Assembly: GCF_026723825.1 (NCBI RefSeq)
Contig: NZ_CP113519.1
Location: 744,001 to 808,000 of the forward strand
Direction: 5' to 3'
DNA: 64,000 nucleotides
Source: Pseudomonas sp. GOM7
Lineage (GTDB): Bacteria; Pseudomonadota; Gammaproteobacteria; Pseudomonadales; Pseudomonadaceae
How positions within the stretch are numbered: position 1 is the first letter of the stretch; every line of letters starts with the position of its first letter. Position numbers and translations under genes: made by a program. Positions 20,949 through 30,570 of the stretch are shown here, in pieces. The notes beneath the pieces are model-generated. The model worked only from the letters and a program-made list of their open reading frames with translations. It ran no database searches and was not told where the DNA came from.

Positions 20949-22214
20949 TTACAGACGGATCGACAAACCGTCGGCCAGCGACTGCCGGTAGGCGCGCCAG
21001 GCCGGCACGCTGCCCATCAGCAACGCTGCCAGCAGGATGCCGCCGAGTAGCCTCCACTCGTAGCTCGACGGCGCGCTCAGCGCCAGGTAGAGACCGTAAT
21101 TGGCCTGCACGTAGCCCTGCGCCCCGGCGATGCCCAGGTACAGCAGTGCCAGGCCGAAGGCCATTCCGGCCAGGGCCAGGGCGAAGGCTTCCAGTACCAG
21201 CAGGCTGGCGATATGCCAGGGGCGCGCGCCCACCGAACGCAGGATGGCCATTTCTCGGCGGCGTTCGTTGAGGCTGGTGAGAATGGCCGTGAGCATGCCG
21301 ATCAGGCCGGTCAGCACGACGAACAACGACACCACGAACAGCGCCTGCTCGGCCGTGCCCATCAGGCTCCACAGCTCCTGCAGCGCCACGCCAGGGAGGA
21401 TCGCCAGCAGCGGCTCGCCACGGAATTCGTTGATCTCGCGCTGCAGGCTGAAGGTGGCGATCTTGCTCTTCAGGCCCAGCATGAAAGCGGTGATCTGCTT
21501 GGGCTGCAGATCCATGGCACGGGCCTGGTCGGCGCTGATCCGCGCATCGCCACGGGCCGGCATGCCGTTCTGCCAGTCGATGTGCAGCGCCTCCATGCCC
21601 GCGAGGGAAATGTGCAGGGTGCGATCCACCGGCGTGCCAGTGCGTTCGAGAATGCCGACCACGGTGAACGGCTTGTCGTCGTGCTGCACCAGGCTGATGG
21701 TGGACACGCCGTGGGCCAGGACGATCTTCTGCCCCAGGCCGTAACCCAGCGCACTGGCCACCTCGGCACCGAGTACCACCTCGAATGGGTCGTCGGCGAA
21801 CGGTCGGCCCTGGGCCAGCTTCAGCGGTTGCGTGCGGGCGTAGCGATAGTGCTCGAAGTAGGCGGTGCTGGTGCCCATCACCCGATAGCCACGGTGCGAG
21901 TCACCGAGGGAAATGGGGATGGCCCATTTCACCTGACGATGGTTGGCGAAATGCTCGAAGCTGTCCCAGCGGATATTGTTGGTGGCATTGCCGATGCGGA
22001 ACACCGAATACAACAACAGGTTCACGCTGCCGGAACGGGCGCCGACGATCAGGTCGGTACCGCTGATGGTATTGGCGAAGCTGGCGCGTGCCTCGGTGCG
22101 CACGCGCTCGACGGCCAGCAGCAGGCAGACCGACAGGGCGATGGCGAACACCGTGAGCAGGGCAGTGAAACGGCGATTGGCCAGGCTGGCCAGGGCGATA
22201 CGCAGAAGGTGCAT
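20949..22214 (-). CDS. ABC transporter permease (FtsX/MacB-type fold), zinc operon
   Basis: The 421-residue inner-membrane protein has one N-terminal transmembrane helix (SLANRRFTALLTVFAIALSV), a large periplasmic region and three C-terminal helices with the FtsX-domain block SLNERRREMAILRSVGARPW. This is the MacB/LolC topology rather than a classical importer permease. The start at 22214 gives MHLLRIALASLANRR and lies 1 bp after the ATPase gene; the frame is open upstream inside that gene. It pairs with the adjacent ATPase. It may extract or transfer metal or a metal-loaded partner rather than pump free zinc. Confidence 0.85.
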   Translation of the reverse strand: MHLLRIALASLANRRFTALLTVFAIALSVCLLLAVERVRTEARASFANTISGTDLIVGARSGSVNLLLYSVFRIGNATNNIRWDSFEHFANHRQVKWAIPISLGDSHRGYRVMGTSTAYFEHYRYARTQPLKLAQGRPFADDPFEVVLGAEVASALGYGLGQKIVLAHGVSTISLVQHDDKPFTVVGILERTGTPVDRTLHISLAGMEALHIDWQNGMPARGDARISADQARAMDLQPKQITAFMLGLKSKIATFSLQREINEFRGEPLLAILPGVALQELWSLMGTAEQALFVVSLFVVLTGLIGMLTAILTSLNERRREMAILRSVGARPWHIASLLVLEAFALALAGMAFGLALLYLGIAGAQGYVQANYGLYLALSAPSSYEWRLLGGILLAALLMGSVPAWRAYRQSLADGLSIRL

Positions 22215-22215
22215 C

Positions 22216-22923
22216 TCAGACCTCGACAGGCTTGGCGGCGCGGTTGAGTTCGGCCAGCGACAGGCTGCGGTCGAACAGGGGAGCCAGGCTCTGATCGTGG
22301 CTGACGAACAGCAGGCTGGCGCCGGCGCCGCGGCATTCGGCGAACAGCAGTTGCAGAAAGGCCTCGCGGGCATCGGCGTCCAGCGCCGAGGTGGGCTCGT
22401 CAGCGATCACCAGTTCCGGCTGGCCGATCAGCGCGCGGGCGGCGGCGACCCGTTGCTGCTGACCGATGGACAGGCTGTCGGCGCGGCGTTCGAGCAAGTC
22501 GGCACGCAGGCCCAGGTGTTCGAGCAGGCCGGCGGCGGCCGCATCGACGCTGCCATGGCGCTGTACCGCACGTTGCGCACGCAGGCTCGAGAAGCGGCAG
22601 GGCAGCTCGACGTTCTCACGCACGGAGAGAAAGGGCAGCAGGTTGAACTGCTGGAAGATGTAGCCGGTGTGGTCGACGCGAAAGCGATCGCGGGCGCTGG
22701 CCGAAAGCGCCGCCAGGTCCTGACCGAGCAGGCGGATATGGCCGCGCTGGGCCTTCTGCACACCGCCGAGCAGGCCCAGCAGGGTGGTCTTGCCGCTACC
22801 ACTCGGGCCTTTGAGGAACAGGGTTTCACCGCGTGCGAGGGTGAAGCTGGGGATGTCGAGCAACTCGGGCTGGCCAGGCCAGGCGAAACCGAGGTCGGAC
22901 AGTTCGATCAGGGCTGAACTCAT
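22216..22923 (-). CDS. ABC transporter ATP-binding protein, zinc operon
   Basis: The 235-residue ATPase has Walker A GPSGSGKTTLLGLLGG near residue 40, signature LSIGQQQRVAAARAL, and Walker B LVIADEPTSALD, typical of the LolD/MacB class. The start at 22923 (MSSALIELSDLGFAWPG) is the first sensible one; the frame runs 25 codons further upstream without support. It abuts the permease gene (1 bp) and lies 132 bp downstream of the DUF2796 gene. Confidence 0.9.
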   Translation of the reverse strand: MSSALIELSDLGFAWPGQPELLDIPSFTLARGETLFLKGPSGSGKTTLLGLLGGVQKAQRGHIRLLGQDLAALSASARDRFRVDHTGYIFQQFNLLPFLSVRENVELPCRFSSLRAQRAVQRHGSVDAAAAGLLEHLGLRADLLERRADSLSIGQQQRVAAARALIGQPELVIADEPTSALDADAREAFLQLLFAECRGAGASLLFVSHDQSLAPLFDRSLSLAELNRAAKPVEV

Positions 22924-23055
22924 GGCACACTCGTTGGGCGTCTTGGGTGGTGCTGCATGCGGCTGACAGACTGCGCCCGTGCGATGCACGGGCGTCATCC
23001 GGTACAGGGTCGCCGACAGGATCCAGGCCCGCGCATGGCTGGCCCGGGCAGGGTA

Positions 23056-23655
<600 letters not shown>

Positions 23656-23684
23656 GGACGGCTCCGTAGCAGGGTGAAATGAGG

Positions 23685-23699
23685 CGTTACGTTATAACA
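23685..23699 (-). promoter_or_regulatory. Zur-box candidate of the zinc operon
   Basis: On the minus strand the sequence TGTTATAACGTAACG closely follows the gammaproteobacterial Zur consensus TGTTATAnTATAACA. It lies 30-44 bp before the DUF2796 start and overlaps TATAAC, a possible -10, so zinc-loaded Zur could block transcription. The divergent gene at 23783 shares this gap. Confidence 0.62.
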
Positions 23700-23782
23700 A
23701 CTTTATTATGCGGCTGACCAGTGCGACTTGGCGCTTCGTTCAGCTCGTGGGAGCATGCGCGCCACCCCGGAAGGAGATGATG

Positions 23783-24130
23783 ATGCGAATACGCGGACGC
23801 ATAGGCGACTGGCCCGTCGACCTGACGCTGGAGCTGGAGCGCGAGGATTGGGCGCAACTGGCGCAGGCACTGCAAGGCGCTCCCTTGGAGCCCGTGCCGT
23901 CCACCGTGGCAACGCCGGCAGTTGCAGGTGATGGCTTATGGCAGACGGCGCTGCAACTGGTGCGCGACGCCGGCCAGATCGAAGGCCCGAAGCTGCTGGC
24001 ACAACTGGCCGCCCTCGCGGGCGGCGAGGCTGCCGGCAAGCGCCTGCTGGTGCGCCTGCGCCATTGCGAGCAGATCCGCATGGAAACCGGCGCGGATGCG
24101 CCGATCTATCACTGGCAGGGGCAGCTATAA
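23783..24130 (+). CDS. Conserved hypothetical protein
   Basis: The 115-residue protein begins MRIRGRIGDWPVDLTLELER and ends DAPIYHWQGQL. It has no signal peptide, membrane segment or recognised domain, and is rich in Leu, Ala and Gln, suggesting helices in the second half. Three ATGs follow each other (23777, 23780, 23783); the third is best spaced from AAGGAG at 23771-23776. It is divergent from the zinc operon and shares its control region. A homologue at the same place is remembered in P. aeruginosa (PA4062). Function unknown. Confidence 0.7.
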   Translation: MRIRGRIGDWPVDLTLELEREDWAQLAQALQGAPLEPVPSTVATPAVAGDGLWQTALQLVRDAGQIEGPKLLAQLAALAGGEAAGKRLLVRLRHCEQIRMETGADAPIYHWQGQL

Positions 24131-24179
24131 GCTTCAAGCGGCAAGAAAGAGCACCTGGCTTTGCTTGCAGCTTGAAGCT
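24130..24179. repeat. Inverted repeat of the AGCTTCAAGCGGCAAG family
   Basis: AGCTTCAAGCGGCAAG (24130-24145) faces CTTGCAGCTTGAAGCT (24164-24179) with one mismatch, between the convergent hypothetical gene and ybbN. The same units flank the ftnA/uvrA terminator. It probably acts as a terminator or mRNA 3' end stabiliser. The left arm overlaps the last base of the upstream stop codon. Confidence 0.75.
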
Positions 24180-24190
24180 TGCCGCTGCTC

Positions 24191-25063
24191 TTAATAGATC
24201 GCCTGATACAGCTTGCGGCGGTAGGCGGTGACCAGGGGGTGGTCGTTGCCGAGCAGGTCGAAGACCTGCAGCAGGGTCTTGTGCGGCAGGCCTTCCTGGT
24301 AGCTGCGGTTGCGCACGAACAGCTTGAGCAAGGCGTCCAGTGCTGGCTCGTACTGCTGGCGCGCCAGTTGCTGCACGGCCAGTTGGTAGACCGCCTCGTC
24401 GTCGCCGGCGTCTTGCGCCAGGCGACTTTTGAGGGTGGCGACTTCCGGCAGGTCGGCGGCCTGGCGCAGGAAGGTCAGTTGCGCCTTGGCGCCGGCCAGC
24501 GCCTGCTTGTGTTCGTCGCCCTTCACGGCGTCGAGTACCACTTCGGCCTCGCCCAGCTCACCGCGCTCGGCCAGGCAGCGAGCGTAAAGAATCAGCGCCG
24601 CGCCATTCTCGTTGTCCTCGCTCAGTACCTGTTTGAGCAGCGCTTCGGTCTCGGCGAAGCGACCTTCGGCGAACAGCGCCTGAGCTGCCTCCATCGGGTC
24701 GGCGGCAGCCGGGGCCGGCTCGGCGACATGAGGCTTGAGCATCTCGCGGATCGCTGCCTCCGGCTGGGCTCCGGCGAAACCGTCCACCGGCTGGCCGTCC
24801 TTGAACAGCACCACGGTGGGCAGGCTGCGAATGCCGAAGCGCATGACGATGTCCTGCTCGATATCGCAGTTGACCTTGGCCAGCAGCAGCTCGCCGGCGT
24901 ATTCCTCGGTGATCTTCGCCAGCATCGGCATCAGCGCCTTGCACGGCGCGCACCACTCGGCCCAGAAGTCCACCAGCACCGGCTTGTGGAAGGAGTTCTC
25001 GATGACGAGCTGCTCGAAGTTGGCGGCGCCGGAGATATCGAAGATGTAGGGGGATTCGCTCAT
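24191..25063 (-). CDS. ybbN: Thioredoxin-TPR co-chaperone CnoX/YbbN
   Basis: The 290-residue protein has an N-terminal thioredoxin domain with an intact WCAPCK motif (Cys38 and Cys41), followed from about residue 125 by tetratricopeptide-like helices (FAEGRFAETEALLKQVLSED). The family protects folding proteins under oxidative or hypochlorous stress and passes them to chaperones. E. coli YbbN has lost the redox cysteine pair, so this copy may keep oxidoreductase activity. The start at 25063 gives MSESPYIFDIS; the frame extends ten codons upstream without support. Confidence 0.92.
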   Translation of the reverse strand: MSESPYIFDISGAANFEQLVIENSFHKPVLVDFWAEWCAPCKALMPMLAKITEEYAGELLLAKVNCDIEQDIVMRFGIRSLPTVVLFKDGQPVDGFAGAQPEAAIREMLKPHVAEPAPAAADPMEAAQALFAEGRFAETEALLKQVLSEDNENGAALILYARCLAERGELGEAEVVLDAVKGDEHKQALAGAKAQLTFLRQAADLPEVATLKSRLAQDAGDDEAVYQLAVQQLARQQYEPALDALLKLFVRNRSYQEGLPHKTLLQVFDLLGNDHPLVTAYRRKLYQAIY

Positions 25064-25180
25064 GGTCGGTCTCGAAAAGCTGGGCAATGGCATTATTAAT
25101 GCGGGCAGGCGGCACGTGAAACAAGGGGCGCCGATGCAATCCGGGGATGGTCGGTTGCTGTTTCGCGGATTGCCTTTGGG

Positions 25181-25840
25181 CTACGTCGGTCGTCGCGCAT
25201 GATACAGGCTGACCTCGCGAAATTCCGCTGGCTCGGCCAGATCGGGCCAGGTGCAGCCGTCGAGCAGCGCCAGACGCTGATACAAGGGGTGGCGGAAGTC
25301 CTTGACCCGCGAATCGGCCACCAGCGCCTCGCGTCCGCGACTGAGGAAGTGATCCAGCAGCGGCAGGTTGGCGCGGTCGTAGAGCACATCGGCCACCAGG
25401 ATCAGGTCGAAGCGATCGGCTTCGGCGAAGAAATCCGCCGAGTAGCTCAGGGTCACCCCGTTCAGCTCGGCATTGGCGCGGCAGGCGGCCAAGGCCAGCG
25501 GGTCGAGGTCGCAGGCCACCACCTCGGTGGCTCCCGCCCTGGCCGCGGCGATGGCGGCGACGCCACTGCCGGCACCGAAATCCAGCACACGTTTGCCGCG
25601 TACCCACTCGGGGCGTTCGGCCAGCCAGCGCGCCAGCACCAGGCCGCTGGCCCAGCAGAAGCACCAGTAGGGTGGTTCCTCGAGGATGCGCCGGGTTTCT
25701 TCGGGGCTGAAGGCGCGATCCATATTGCTGGCGTCGATCAGCCACAGGGCGATATCGGTGCCCGGCAGGTTTTCGGCCAGCAGACGGGCATCGCCGAGCA
25801 ATTCGCTCAGCGCCTGCTGCAGCGCTGCGGGTGGTCTCAT
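25181..25840 (-). CDS. Class I SAM methyltransferase, ETFB-lysine-methyltransferase-like
   Basis: The 219-residue protein has the SAM-binding motif I VLDFGAGSGVAAIAAARAGA, followed by VVACDLDPLA and the D/E-rich post-motif DLILVADVLYD. This DVLYD/DVxY pattern is found in the METTL20/ETFB lysine methyltransferase group, so protein methylation is likely, but the target is not known. The start codon overlaps the stop of the upstream lipoprotein gene by 4 bp (25837-25840), so the two are coupled. Confidence 0.85.
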   Translation of the reverse strand: MRPPAALQQALSELLGDARLLAENLPGTDIALWLIDASNMDRAFSPEETRRILEEPPYWCFCWASGLVLARWLAERPEWVRGKRVLDFGAGSGVAAIAAARAGATEVVACDLDPLALAACRANAELNGVTLSYSADFFAEADRFDLILVADVLYDRANLPLLDHFLSRGREALVADSRVKDFRHPLYQRLALLDGCTWPDLAEPAEFREVSLYHARRPT

Positions 25841-26277
25841 GGCGCCGGCACCAGATGCAGGGCGCCGAGATCCTGGTCGGTCAGCTCGGCGATGGTGCGT
25901 GCCGGCAGACGTTGTACAAGGCGCCCGGACTGACTGACGCGGCCGCGCAGTTCCAGGCGCAGATTCTGGGGTGCCTGCTGGCTGCTCAGTGGCAGATGAA
26001 ACGGCAGCGCTTCGCCGTTGCCACGCAGATGCACCTGACCGAGCAGGGCGCGCGGCCGGCCGCGCATGTCCACGCCCAATAGCGCCAGGTCGACATTGGC
26101 ACCGGCGGCAACGCCGAGCAGTTCGCCGCGCAGGCCAGGGCCCTGGATGGCAGGCGTGCTGACTTCGGTCTCTGTCGGAGCTGGCGTGGGGGATGGTGGA
26201 GTAGCAGTGGGTTCATTGGCGCAAGCGGCGAGCAGGCCGCTCAACGCCAGTGGCAGGAAGGACAGGTATCGGTTCAT
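25837..26277 (-). CDS. YbaY-like lipoprotein
   Basis: The 146-residue protein has a lipoprotein signal with lipobox LLAAC (Cys19), a Pro/Thr-rich spacer (EPTATPPSPTPAPTETE) and a small beta domain with ALLGQVHLRGNGEALPFHLPL, like YbaY/YscW-type lipoproteins. No Asp follows the lipidated Cys, so outer-membrane location is expected. It is the upstream partner of the methyltransferase gene and divergent from nrdR. Function is unknown. Confidence 0.78.
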   Translation of the reverse strand: MNRYLSFLPLALSGLLAACANEPTATPPSPTPAPTETEVSTPAIQGPGLRGELLGVAAGANVDLALLGVDMRGRPRALLGQVHLRGNGEALPFHLPLSSQQAPQNLRLELRGRVSQSGRLVQRLPARTIAELTDQDLGALHLVPAP

Positions 26278-26423
26278 GGCAGGTTCTGCTTTTTAGACGT
26301 GTATGGGCATAGCTTAATTTGTCTTGCGCCTGCTCAGCAGGCCATCTCAAGGCTCCTTACATTTTTCAATGGCGTGCTATGCGCTACCATGGCGACTTTG
26401 CCGCCAATCAGTCCGCGCCTGCC

Positions 26424-26891
26424 ATGCATTGTCCCTTCTGCGCCGCCAACGACACCAAAGTCATCGATTCCCGCCTGGTCGCAGAAGGCGATCAGGTGCG
26501 CCGCCGCCGCGAATGCGTGGCCTGTGGCGAGCGTTTCACCACCTTCGAGACCGCCGAACTGGTCATGCCGCGCCTGATCAAGCAGGACGGCAGCCGTCAG
26601 CCCTTCGACGAGGAGAAGCTGCGTGCCGGAATGCAGCGCGCCCTGGAGAAGCGGCCGGTGAGCGTCGAGCGCCTGGAAGAGGCCATCGCCCGTATCAAGC
26701 AACAACTGCGCGCCACCGGCGAGCGTGAGGTGAAGTCGCTGGTGCTGGGTGAGCTGGTGATGACCGAGCTGAGCAAGCTCGACGAGGTGGCCTATATCCG
26801 CTTCGCCTCGGTCTACCGGCGTTTCCAGGACCTCAACGAGTTCCGCGAAGAAATCGAGCGACTGGCGCGCGAGCCGTCGAAAAGCCGATGA
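26424..26891 (+). CDS. nrdR: Transcriptional repressor NrdR
   Basis: The 155-residue repressor of ribonucleotide reductase genes begins [17 protein letters not shown]. The zinc ribbon uses Cys3, Cys6, Cys31 and Cys34, followed by an ATP-cone domain ([20 protein letters not shown]) that reads ATP/dATP. The start at 26424 matches the family; the open frame upstream is not conserved. Its stop overlaps the ribD start by 4 bp (ATGA), so nrdR heads the riboflavin cluster as in other gammaproteobacteria. Confidence 0.96.
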   Translation: MHCPFCAANDTKVIDSRLVAEGDQVRRRRECVACGERFTTFETAELVMPRLIKQDGSRQPFDEEKLRAGMQRALEKRPVSVERLEEAIARIKQQLRATGEREVKSLVLGELVMTELSKLDEVAYIRFASVYRRFQDLNEFREEIERLAREPSKSR

Positions 26892-28003
26892 GCGAACACG
26901 ATCACCTGTACATGGCGCGAGCTCTCAAGCTGGCGCGCAAAGGTCTGTATTCCACCCATCCCAATCCGCGTGTCGGCTGCGTCATCGTGCGCGATGGGCA
27001 GATCGTCGGTGAAGGCTGGCATGCCCGCGCCGGCGAGCCGCATGCCGAGGTGCATGCGCTGCGCCAGGCCGGCGACAAGGCACGCGGCGCCACGGCCTAC
27101 GTCACCCTGGAGCCCTGCAGCCATCATGGACGCACCCCGCCCTGTGCCGATGGCCTGATCGCTGCTGGCGTCAGCCGGGTGGTCGCGGCCATGCAGGATC
27201 CCAACCCGCAGGTGGCCGGCAATGGCCTGCTGCGCCTGATGGGCGCGGGTATCGAGGTCAGCAGCGGCGTGCTGGAAAGCGAGGCGCGTGCTCTCAATGC
27301 CGGCTTCATCAAGCGCATGGAGCAGGGCTTGCCTTTCGTGCGGGTCAAGCTGGCCATGAGCCTGGATGGGCGCACCGCCATGGCCAGCGGCGAGAGCCAG
27401 TGGATCACCGGCCCGGCGGCGCGGGCCGAGGTGCAGCGCTTGCGCGCGCAGGCCAGCGTGGTGCTCAGCGGCGCCGACACGGTGCTGGCCGATGATGCGC
27501 GGCTCACCGTGCGCCCGGATGAGCTGGGCCTTGGCGCCGAGCTGACCGCCCTGGCGCAGCGTCGCCCACCGCTGCGGGTGTTGCTCGACGGGCGCCTGCG
27601 CGTGCCGCTGAGCAAGGCTTTTTTCCAGGCCGGCCCGACGCTGGTGGCCACCTGCGCGGCAGCGGCAGCGCGCGACCGCTACCTGGCCGAAGGCCATGAG
27701 CTGCTGGCCGTGCCCGGCAGCAATGGCCATGTGGATCTGCATAAGCTGCTGCGTGAGCTGGCTGGCCGTGGTGCCAACGAGGTGCTGGTAGAGGCTGGGC
27801 CACGCCTGGCCGGCGCCTTCGCCCGTGCCGGTCTGGTGGACGAGTTCCGTATCTTCATGGCGCCCAAGCTGCTCGGTTCCAGTGCCCGACCGCTGCTCGA
27901 CCTGCCGCTCAACCGCATGGCCGAGGCGCCGGAGTTGCAGATCCTCGATATCCGCGCGGTGGGCGAGGACTGGCAGATCACCGCGGTGCCCAAGCCCAGG
28001 TAG
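26888..28003 (+). CDS. ribD: Riboflavin biosynthesis protein RibD (deaminase/reductase)
   Basis: The 371-residue bifunctional enzyme deaminates and then reduces the pyrimidine intermediate of riboflavin synthesis. The N-terminal deaminase carries the zinc site HAEVHAL and [11 protein letters not shown] near residues 50-85; the C-terminal reductase begins around residue 145 ([20 protein letters not shown]). It overlaps nrdR by 4 bp. Its TAG stop lies inside an intergenic repeat (28000-28020), so that repeat supplies the end of the gene. Confidence 0.96.
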   Translation: MSEHDHLYMARALKLARKGLYSTHPNPRVGCVIVRDGQIVGEGWHARAGEPHAEVHALRQAGDKARGATAYVTLEPCSHHGRTPPCADGLIAAGVSRVVAAMQDPNPQVAGNGLLRLMGAGIEVSSGVLESEARALNAGFIKRMEQGLPFVRVKLAMSLDGRTAMASGESQWITGPAARAEVQRLRAQASVVLSGADTVLADDARLTVRPDELGLGAELTALAQRRPPLRVLLDGRLRVPLSKAFFQAGPTLVATCAAAAARDRYLAEGHELLAVPGSNGHVDLHKLLRELAGRGANEVLVEAGPRLAGAFARAGLVDEFRIFMAPKLLGSSARPLLDLPLNRMAEAPELQILDIRAVGEDWQITAVPKPR

Positions 28004-28121
28004 GGTGCGCTATGCGCACCGCTGCCGCTGCGGTTCTCTGCAAATACCCCTTGCGGGAATGGGATAGGCGCTGGCCTGGCAGGTCGGTGCTTAACCCCGG
28101 TGCGCACAGCGCACCCTACGG
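28000..28121. repeat. Inverted GTAGGGTGCGC repeats after ribD
   Basis: GTAGGGTGCGCTATGCGCAC (from 28000) and the inverted GGTGCGCACAGCGCACCCTA (from 28099) form a pair with a spacer of about 80 bp. A third copy lies at 49692-49715. Each unit is itself a short palindrome (GTGCGC/GCGCAC). The first unit contributes the ribD stop codon. The rest of the gap up to the riboswitch shows no gene. Confidence 0.8.
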
Positions 28122-28266
28122 CCGCCAGAATCGCGAATGCATGCGAAGGGTGGGATCCGACAATCACACAGGCATGCGCGACATTGCCGCAAGCGGCCGC
28201 TGTCTGGCGCATGCGGCGTGGCGATAAATATGGTAAAACGCCACGCGGCCATTCGCTTGGCCGCAA

Positions 28267-28415
28267 CGTTCTCAGGGCGGGGTGCGATTCCCCACCGGCG
28301 GTAATGGTTCGCAGAACCTAGCCCGCGAGCGCTCGCCACGGTTCCTGCCGGGCGAGGTCAAGCAGACCCGGTGCGATTCCGGGGCCGACGGTATAGTCCG
28401 GATAAAGAGAGAGCG
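28267..28415 (+). promoter_or_regulatory. FMN riboswitch (RFN element)
   Basis: The conserved RFN blocks appear in order: CGTTCTCAGGGCGGGGTG (28267-28284), GATTCCCCACCGGCGGTAAT, AGCCCGCGAGCG, GTCAAGCAGACCCGGTGCGA, GGGGCCGACGGTATAGTCCG and the closing GAGAGCG (28409-28415). It binds FMN and lowers expression of the downstream ribE-ribB genes. After the aptamer, CCCTCCT (28421-28427) is complementary to GGAGGG at the ribE start and to the AGGAG at 28494, suggesting translational control. A small hairpin precedes it at 28245-28264. Confidence 0.95.
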
Positions 28416-28504
28416 GGATTCCCTCCTCGGGCGCTTCTTGTGCGTCCGCGAAATCCCTATCGATCGGCAGTTGCCCTGTTTTTGACCAAAACAGGAGTTC
28501 ATCC

Positions 28505-28561
28505 ATGCTGTTGCGCATCATCTTCAACGTGAAACCGGAGGGCGTATGTTCACCGGCATAA
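28505..28561 (+). CDS. Possible 18-residue leader peptide overlapping ribE
   Basis: An ATG at 28505 is preceded by AGGAG at 28494-28498 and opens an 18-codon frame ([18 protein letters not shown]) ending at 28561, 16 bases inside ribE. It would translate across the ribE start region. Its ribosome-binding site is complementary to the anti-SD segment after the riboswitch. Coding is plausible but unproven. Confidence 0.35.
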   Translation: MLLRIIFNVKPEGVCSPA

Positions 28562-29208
28562 TCGAAGCCATCGGCAACATCCGCGCCATGACCCCCAAGG
28601 GCGGTGACGTGCGTGTCTACGTGGCCACCGGCAAGCTCGACCTGGGCGACGTCAAGCTCGGCGACAGCATCGCCGTCAACGGTGTGTGCCTGACCGCTGT
28701 GGAACTGCCCGGCGACGGCTTCTGGGCCGACGTCAGCCGCGAGACCCTGGCGCGCACCGCCTTCGTCGACCTCAAGCCCGGCAGCGCCGTCAACCTGGAA
28801 AAGGCCCTGACGCCCACCAGCCGCCTCGGCGGGCATCTGGTCAGCGGCCACGTCGACGGCGTTGGCGAGATCGTCTCGCGTGCCGACAATGCGCGCGCCG
28901 TGCAATTCAAGGTGCGCGCTCCGCGTGAGCTGGCCAAGTACATCGCGCACAAGGGTTCGATCACCGTCGACGGCACCAGCCTCACGGTCAACGCCGTCGA
29001 TGGCGCCGAGTTCGAGCTGACCATCGTCCCGCACACCCTGGCCGAGACCATCATGGTCGACTACCAGGCCGGGCGTAAGGTCAACCTCGAAGTCGACCTG
29101 CTGGCCCGTTACCTGGAGCGCCTGCTGCTCGGTGACAAGGCCGCAGAACCCAAGGCCTCGGGCCTCACCGAAAGCTTTCTCGCCGAACACGGCTACCTGA
29201 AGAATTGA
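28546..29208 (+). CDS. ribE: Riboflavin synthase alpha subunit
   Basis: The 220-residue enzyme dismutates two 6,7-dimethyl-8-ribityllumazines to riboflavin. It begins [15 protein letters not shown], the near-invariant start, and has two homologous lumazine-binding barrels (N-half [13 protein letters not shown]-half [12 protein letters not shown]). A GGAGGG lies at 28537-28542. Naming differs between species (ribC in some Pseudomonas annotations). It lies behind an FMN riboswitch and 12 bp before ribB. Confidence 0.97.
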   Translation: MFTGIIEAIGNIRAMTPKGGDVRVYVATGKLDLGDVKLGDSIAVNGVCLTAVELPGDGFWADVSRETLARTAFVDLKPGSAVNLEKALTPTSRLGGHLVSGHVDGVGEIVSRADNARAVQFKVRAPRELAKYIAHKGSITVDGTSLTVNAVDGAEFELTIVPHTLAETIMVDYQAGRKVNLEVDLLARYLERLLLGDKAAEPKASGLTESFLAEHGYLKN

Positions 29209-29220
29209 GGAGACGCCCCC

Positions 29221-30300
29221 ATGGCGCTCAACACCGCTGAAGAACTGATCGAAGACATCCGCGCCGGCAAGATGGTCATTCTCATGGATGACGAGGATCG
29301 CGAGAACGAAGGCGACATCATCATCGCCTCCGAATGCGTCACCGCCGAGCACATCAACTTCATGGCCCGCTTCGCCCGTGGCCTGATCTGCATGCCGATG
29401 ACCCGCGAGCGCTGCGAGCTGCTCAACCTGCCGCTGATGGCGCCGCGCAACGGCTCCGGCTTCGGCACCAAGTTCACCGTTTCCATCGAGGCCGCCGAGG
29501 GCGTGACCACCGGTATTTCCGCCGCCGACCGCGCGCGTACCGTGCAGGCGGCCGTGGCGCGTAACGCGGTGGCAGAGGATATCGTCAGCCCAGGCCATAT
29601 CTTCCCGCTGATGGCCCAGCCCGGCGGTGTGCTGGCCCGTGCCGGCCATACCGAGGCGGCCTGCGACCTGGCGCGCATGGCCGGCTTCGAGCCCAGCGGG
29701 GTGATCTGCGAGATCATGAACGACGACGGCACCATGGCGCGTCGCCCGGAGCTGGAGCAGTTCGCTGAAGAGCACGATCTCAAGATCGGCACCATCGCTG
29801 ACCTGATCCACTACCGTCTGATCCACGAGCGCACCGTCGAACGCATCAGCGAGCAGCCGCTGGATACCGAACTGGGCCAGTTCAACCTGGTGACCTACCG
29901 CGATGGCGTGGAAAACACCGCGCACATGGCGCTGACCCTGGGCAGCATCTGCGCCGATGAGCCGACCCTGGTGCGCGTGCACAACATGGATCCGCTGCGT
30001 GACCTGTTCCTGGTCAATCAGCCGGGGCGCTGGAGCTTGCGCGCGGCCATGGCCGAAGTGGCCAAGGCCGGCAGCGGCGTGGTGCTGCTGCTGGGTAATC
30101 CGCTGACCGGCCCCGAGCTACTGGCCCTGATCAGCCGCCAGCAGCCGGCTAACCCGGCGACCTACAGCACCGTGGGCGCCGGCTCGCAGATTCTGCGCGA
30201 CCTTGGTGTGCGCAAGATGCGCCTGATGAGCTCGCCGATGAAGTTCAACGCGATATCCGGCTTCGACCTCGAGGTTGTAGAATACCTGCCGGCTGATTAA
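29221..30300 (+). CDS. ribB: DHBP synthase RibB with degenerate GTP cyclohydrolase II-like domain
   Basis: The first 205 residues are a 3,4-dihydroxy-2-butanone-4-phosphate synthase with the metal/active-site loop [10 protein letters not shown] and [14 protein letters not shown]. From residue 210 the protein continues into a region homologous to GTP cyclohydrolase II, but the three zinc cysteines are missing: the aligned part reads [20 protein letters not shown]. It is thus a RibBA-like fusion with only the DHBP activity expected. A complete RibA is encoded separately at 34550. It is 12 bp after ribE in the same operon. Confidence 0.95.
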   Translation: MALNTAEELIEDIRAGKMVILMDDEDRENEGDIIIASECVTAEHINFMARFARGLICMPMTRERCELLNLPLMAPRNGSGFGTKFTVSIEAAEGVTTGISAADRARTVQAAVARNAVAEDIVSPGHIFPLMAQPGGVLARAGHTEAACDLARMAGFEPSGVICEIMNDDGTMARRPELEQFAEEHDLKIGTIADLIHYRLIHERTVERISEQPLDTELGQFNLVTYRDGVENTAHMALTLGSICADEPTLVRVHNMDPLRDLFLVNQPGRWSLRAAMAEVAKAGSGVVLLLGNPLTGPELLALISRQQPANPATYSTVGAGSQILRDLGVRKMRLMSSPMKFNAISGFDLEVVEYLPAD

Positions 30301-30303
30301 CAG

Positions 30304-30503
30304 GCGGCTCGAAGAGCCGCATCTGATGACCCTCTCCCGCTTGCGGGAGAGGGTGCCCGCAGGGCGGGAGAGGGTGTTGTGGTCAACGCCTAACCCTCTC
30401 CCCCGACCCCTCTCCCACAAGTGGGAGAGGGGAGCTAAAGCACGTAGCCCGGATGAAATCCGGGAAGATCGGCACACTGGCCCCGGATTGCATCCGGGCT
30501 ACG
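30304..30503. repeat. Cluster of REP-like palindromes between ribB and ribH
   Basis: This gap holds GCGGCTC-GAA-GAGCCGC (30304-30320), a pair of CCCTCTCCC...GGGAGAGGG palindromes (30330-30353 and 30407-30432), and a GTAGCCCGGATGAAATCCGG unit (from 30444) facing CCCCGGATTGCATCCGGGCT (from 30481). These are typical Pseudomonas extragenic palindromic families. They interrupt the rib operon and may stabilise or attenuate the ribE-ribB transcript. Confidence 0.85.
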
Positions 30504-30570
30504 CTGACAAACGAATTTTATTTTCGGGGCACATCGACGCCCCGGCTCTTTAACCCATGTGAGACCCGTC

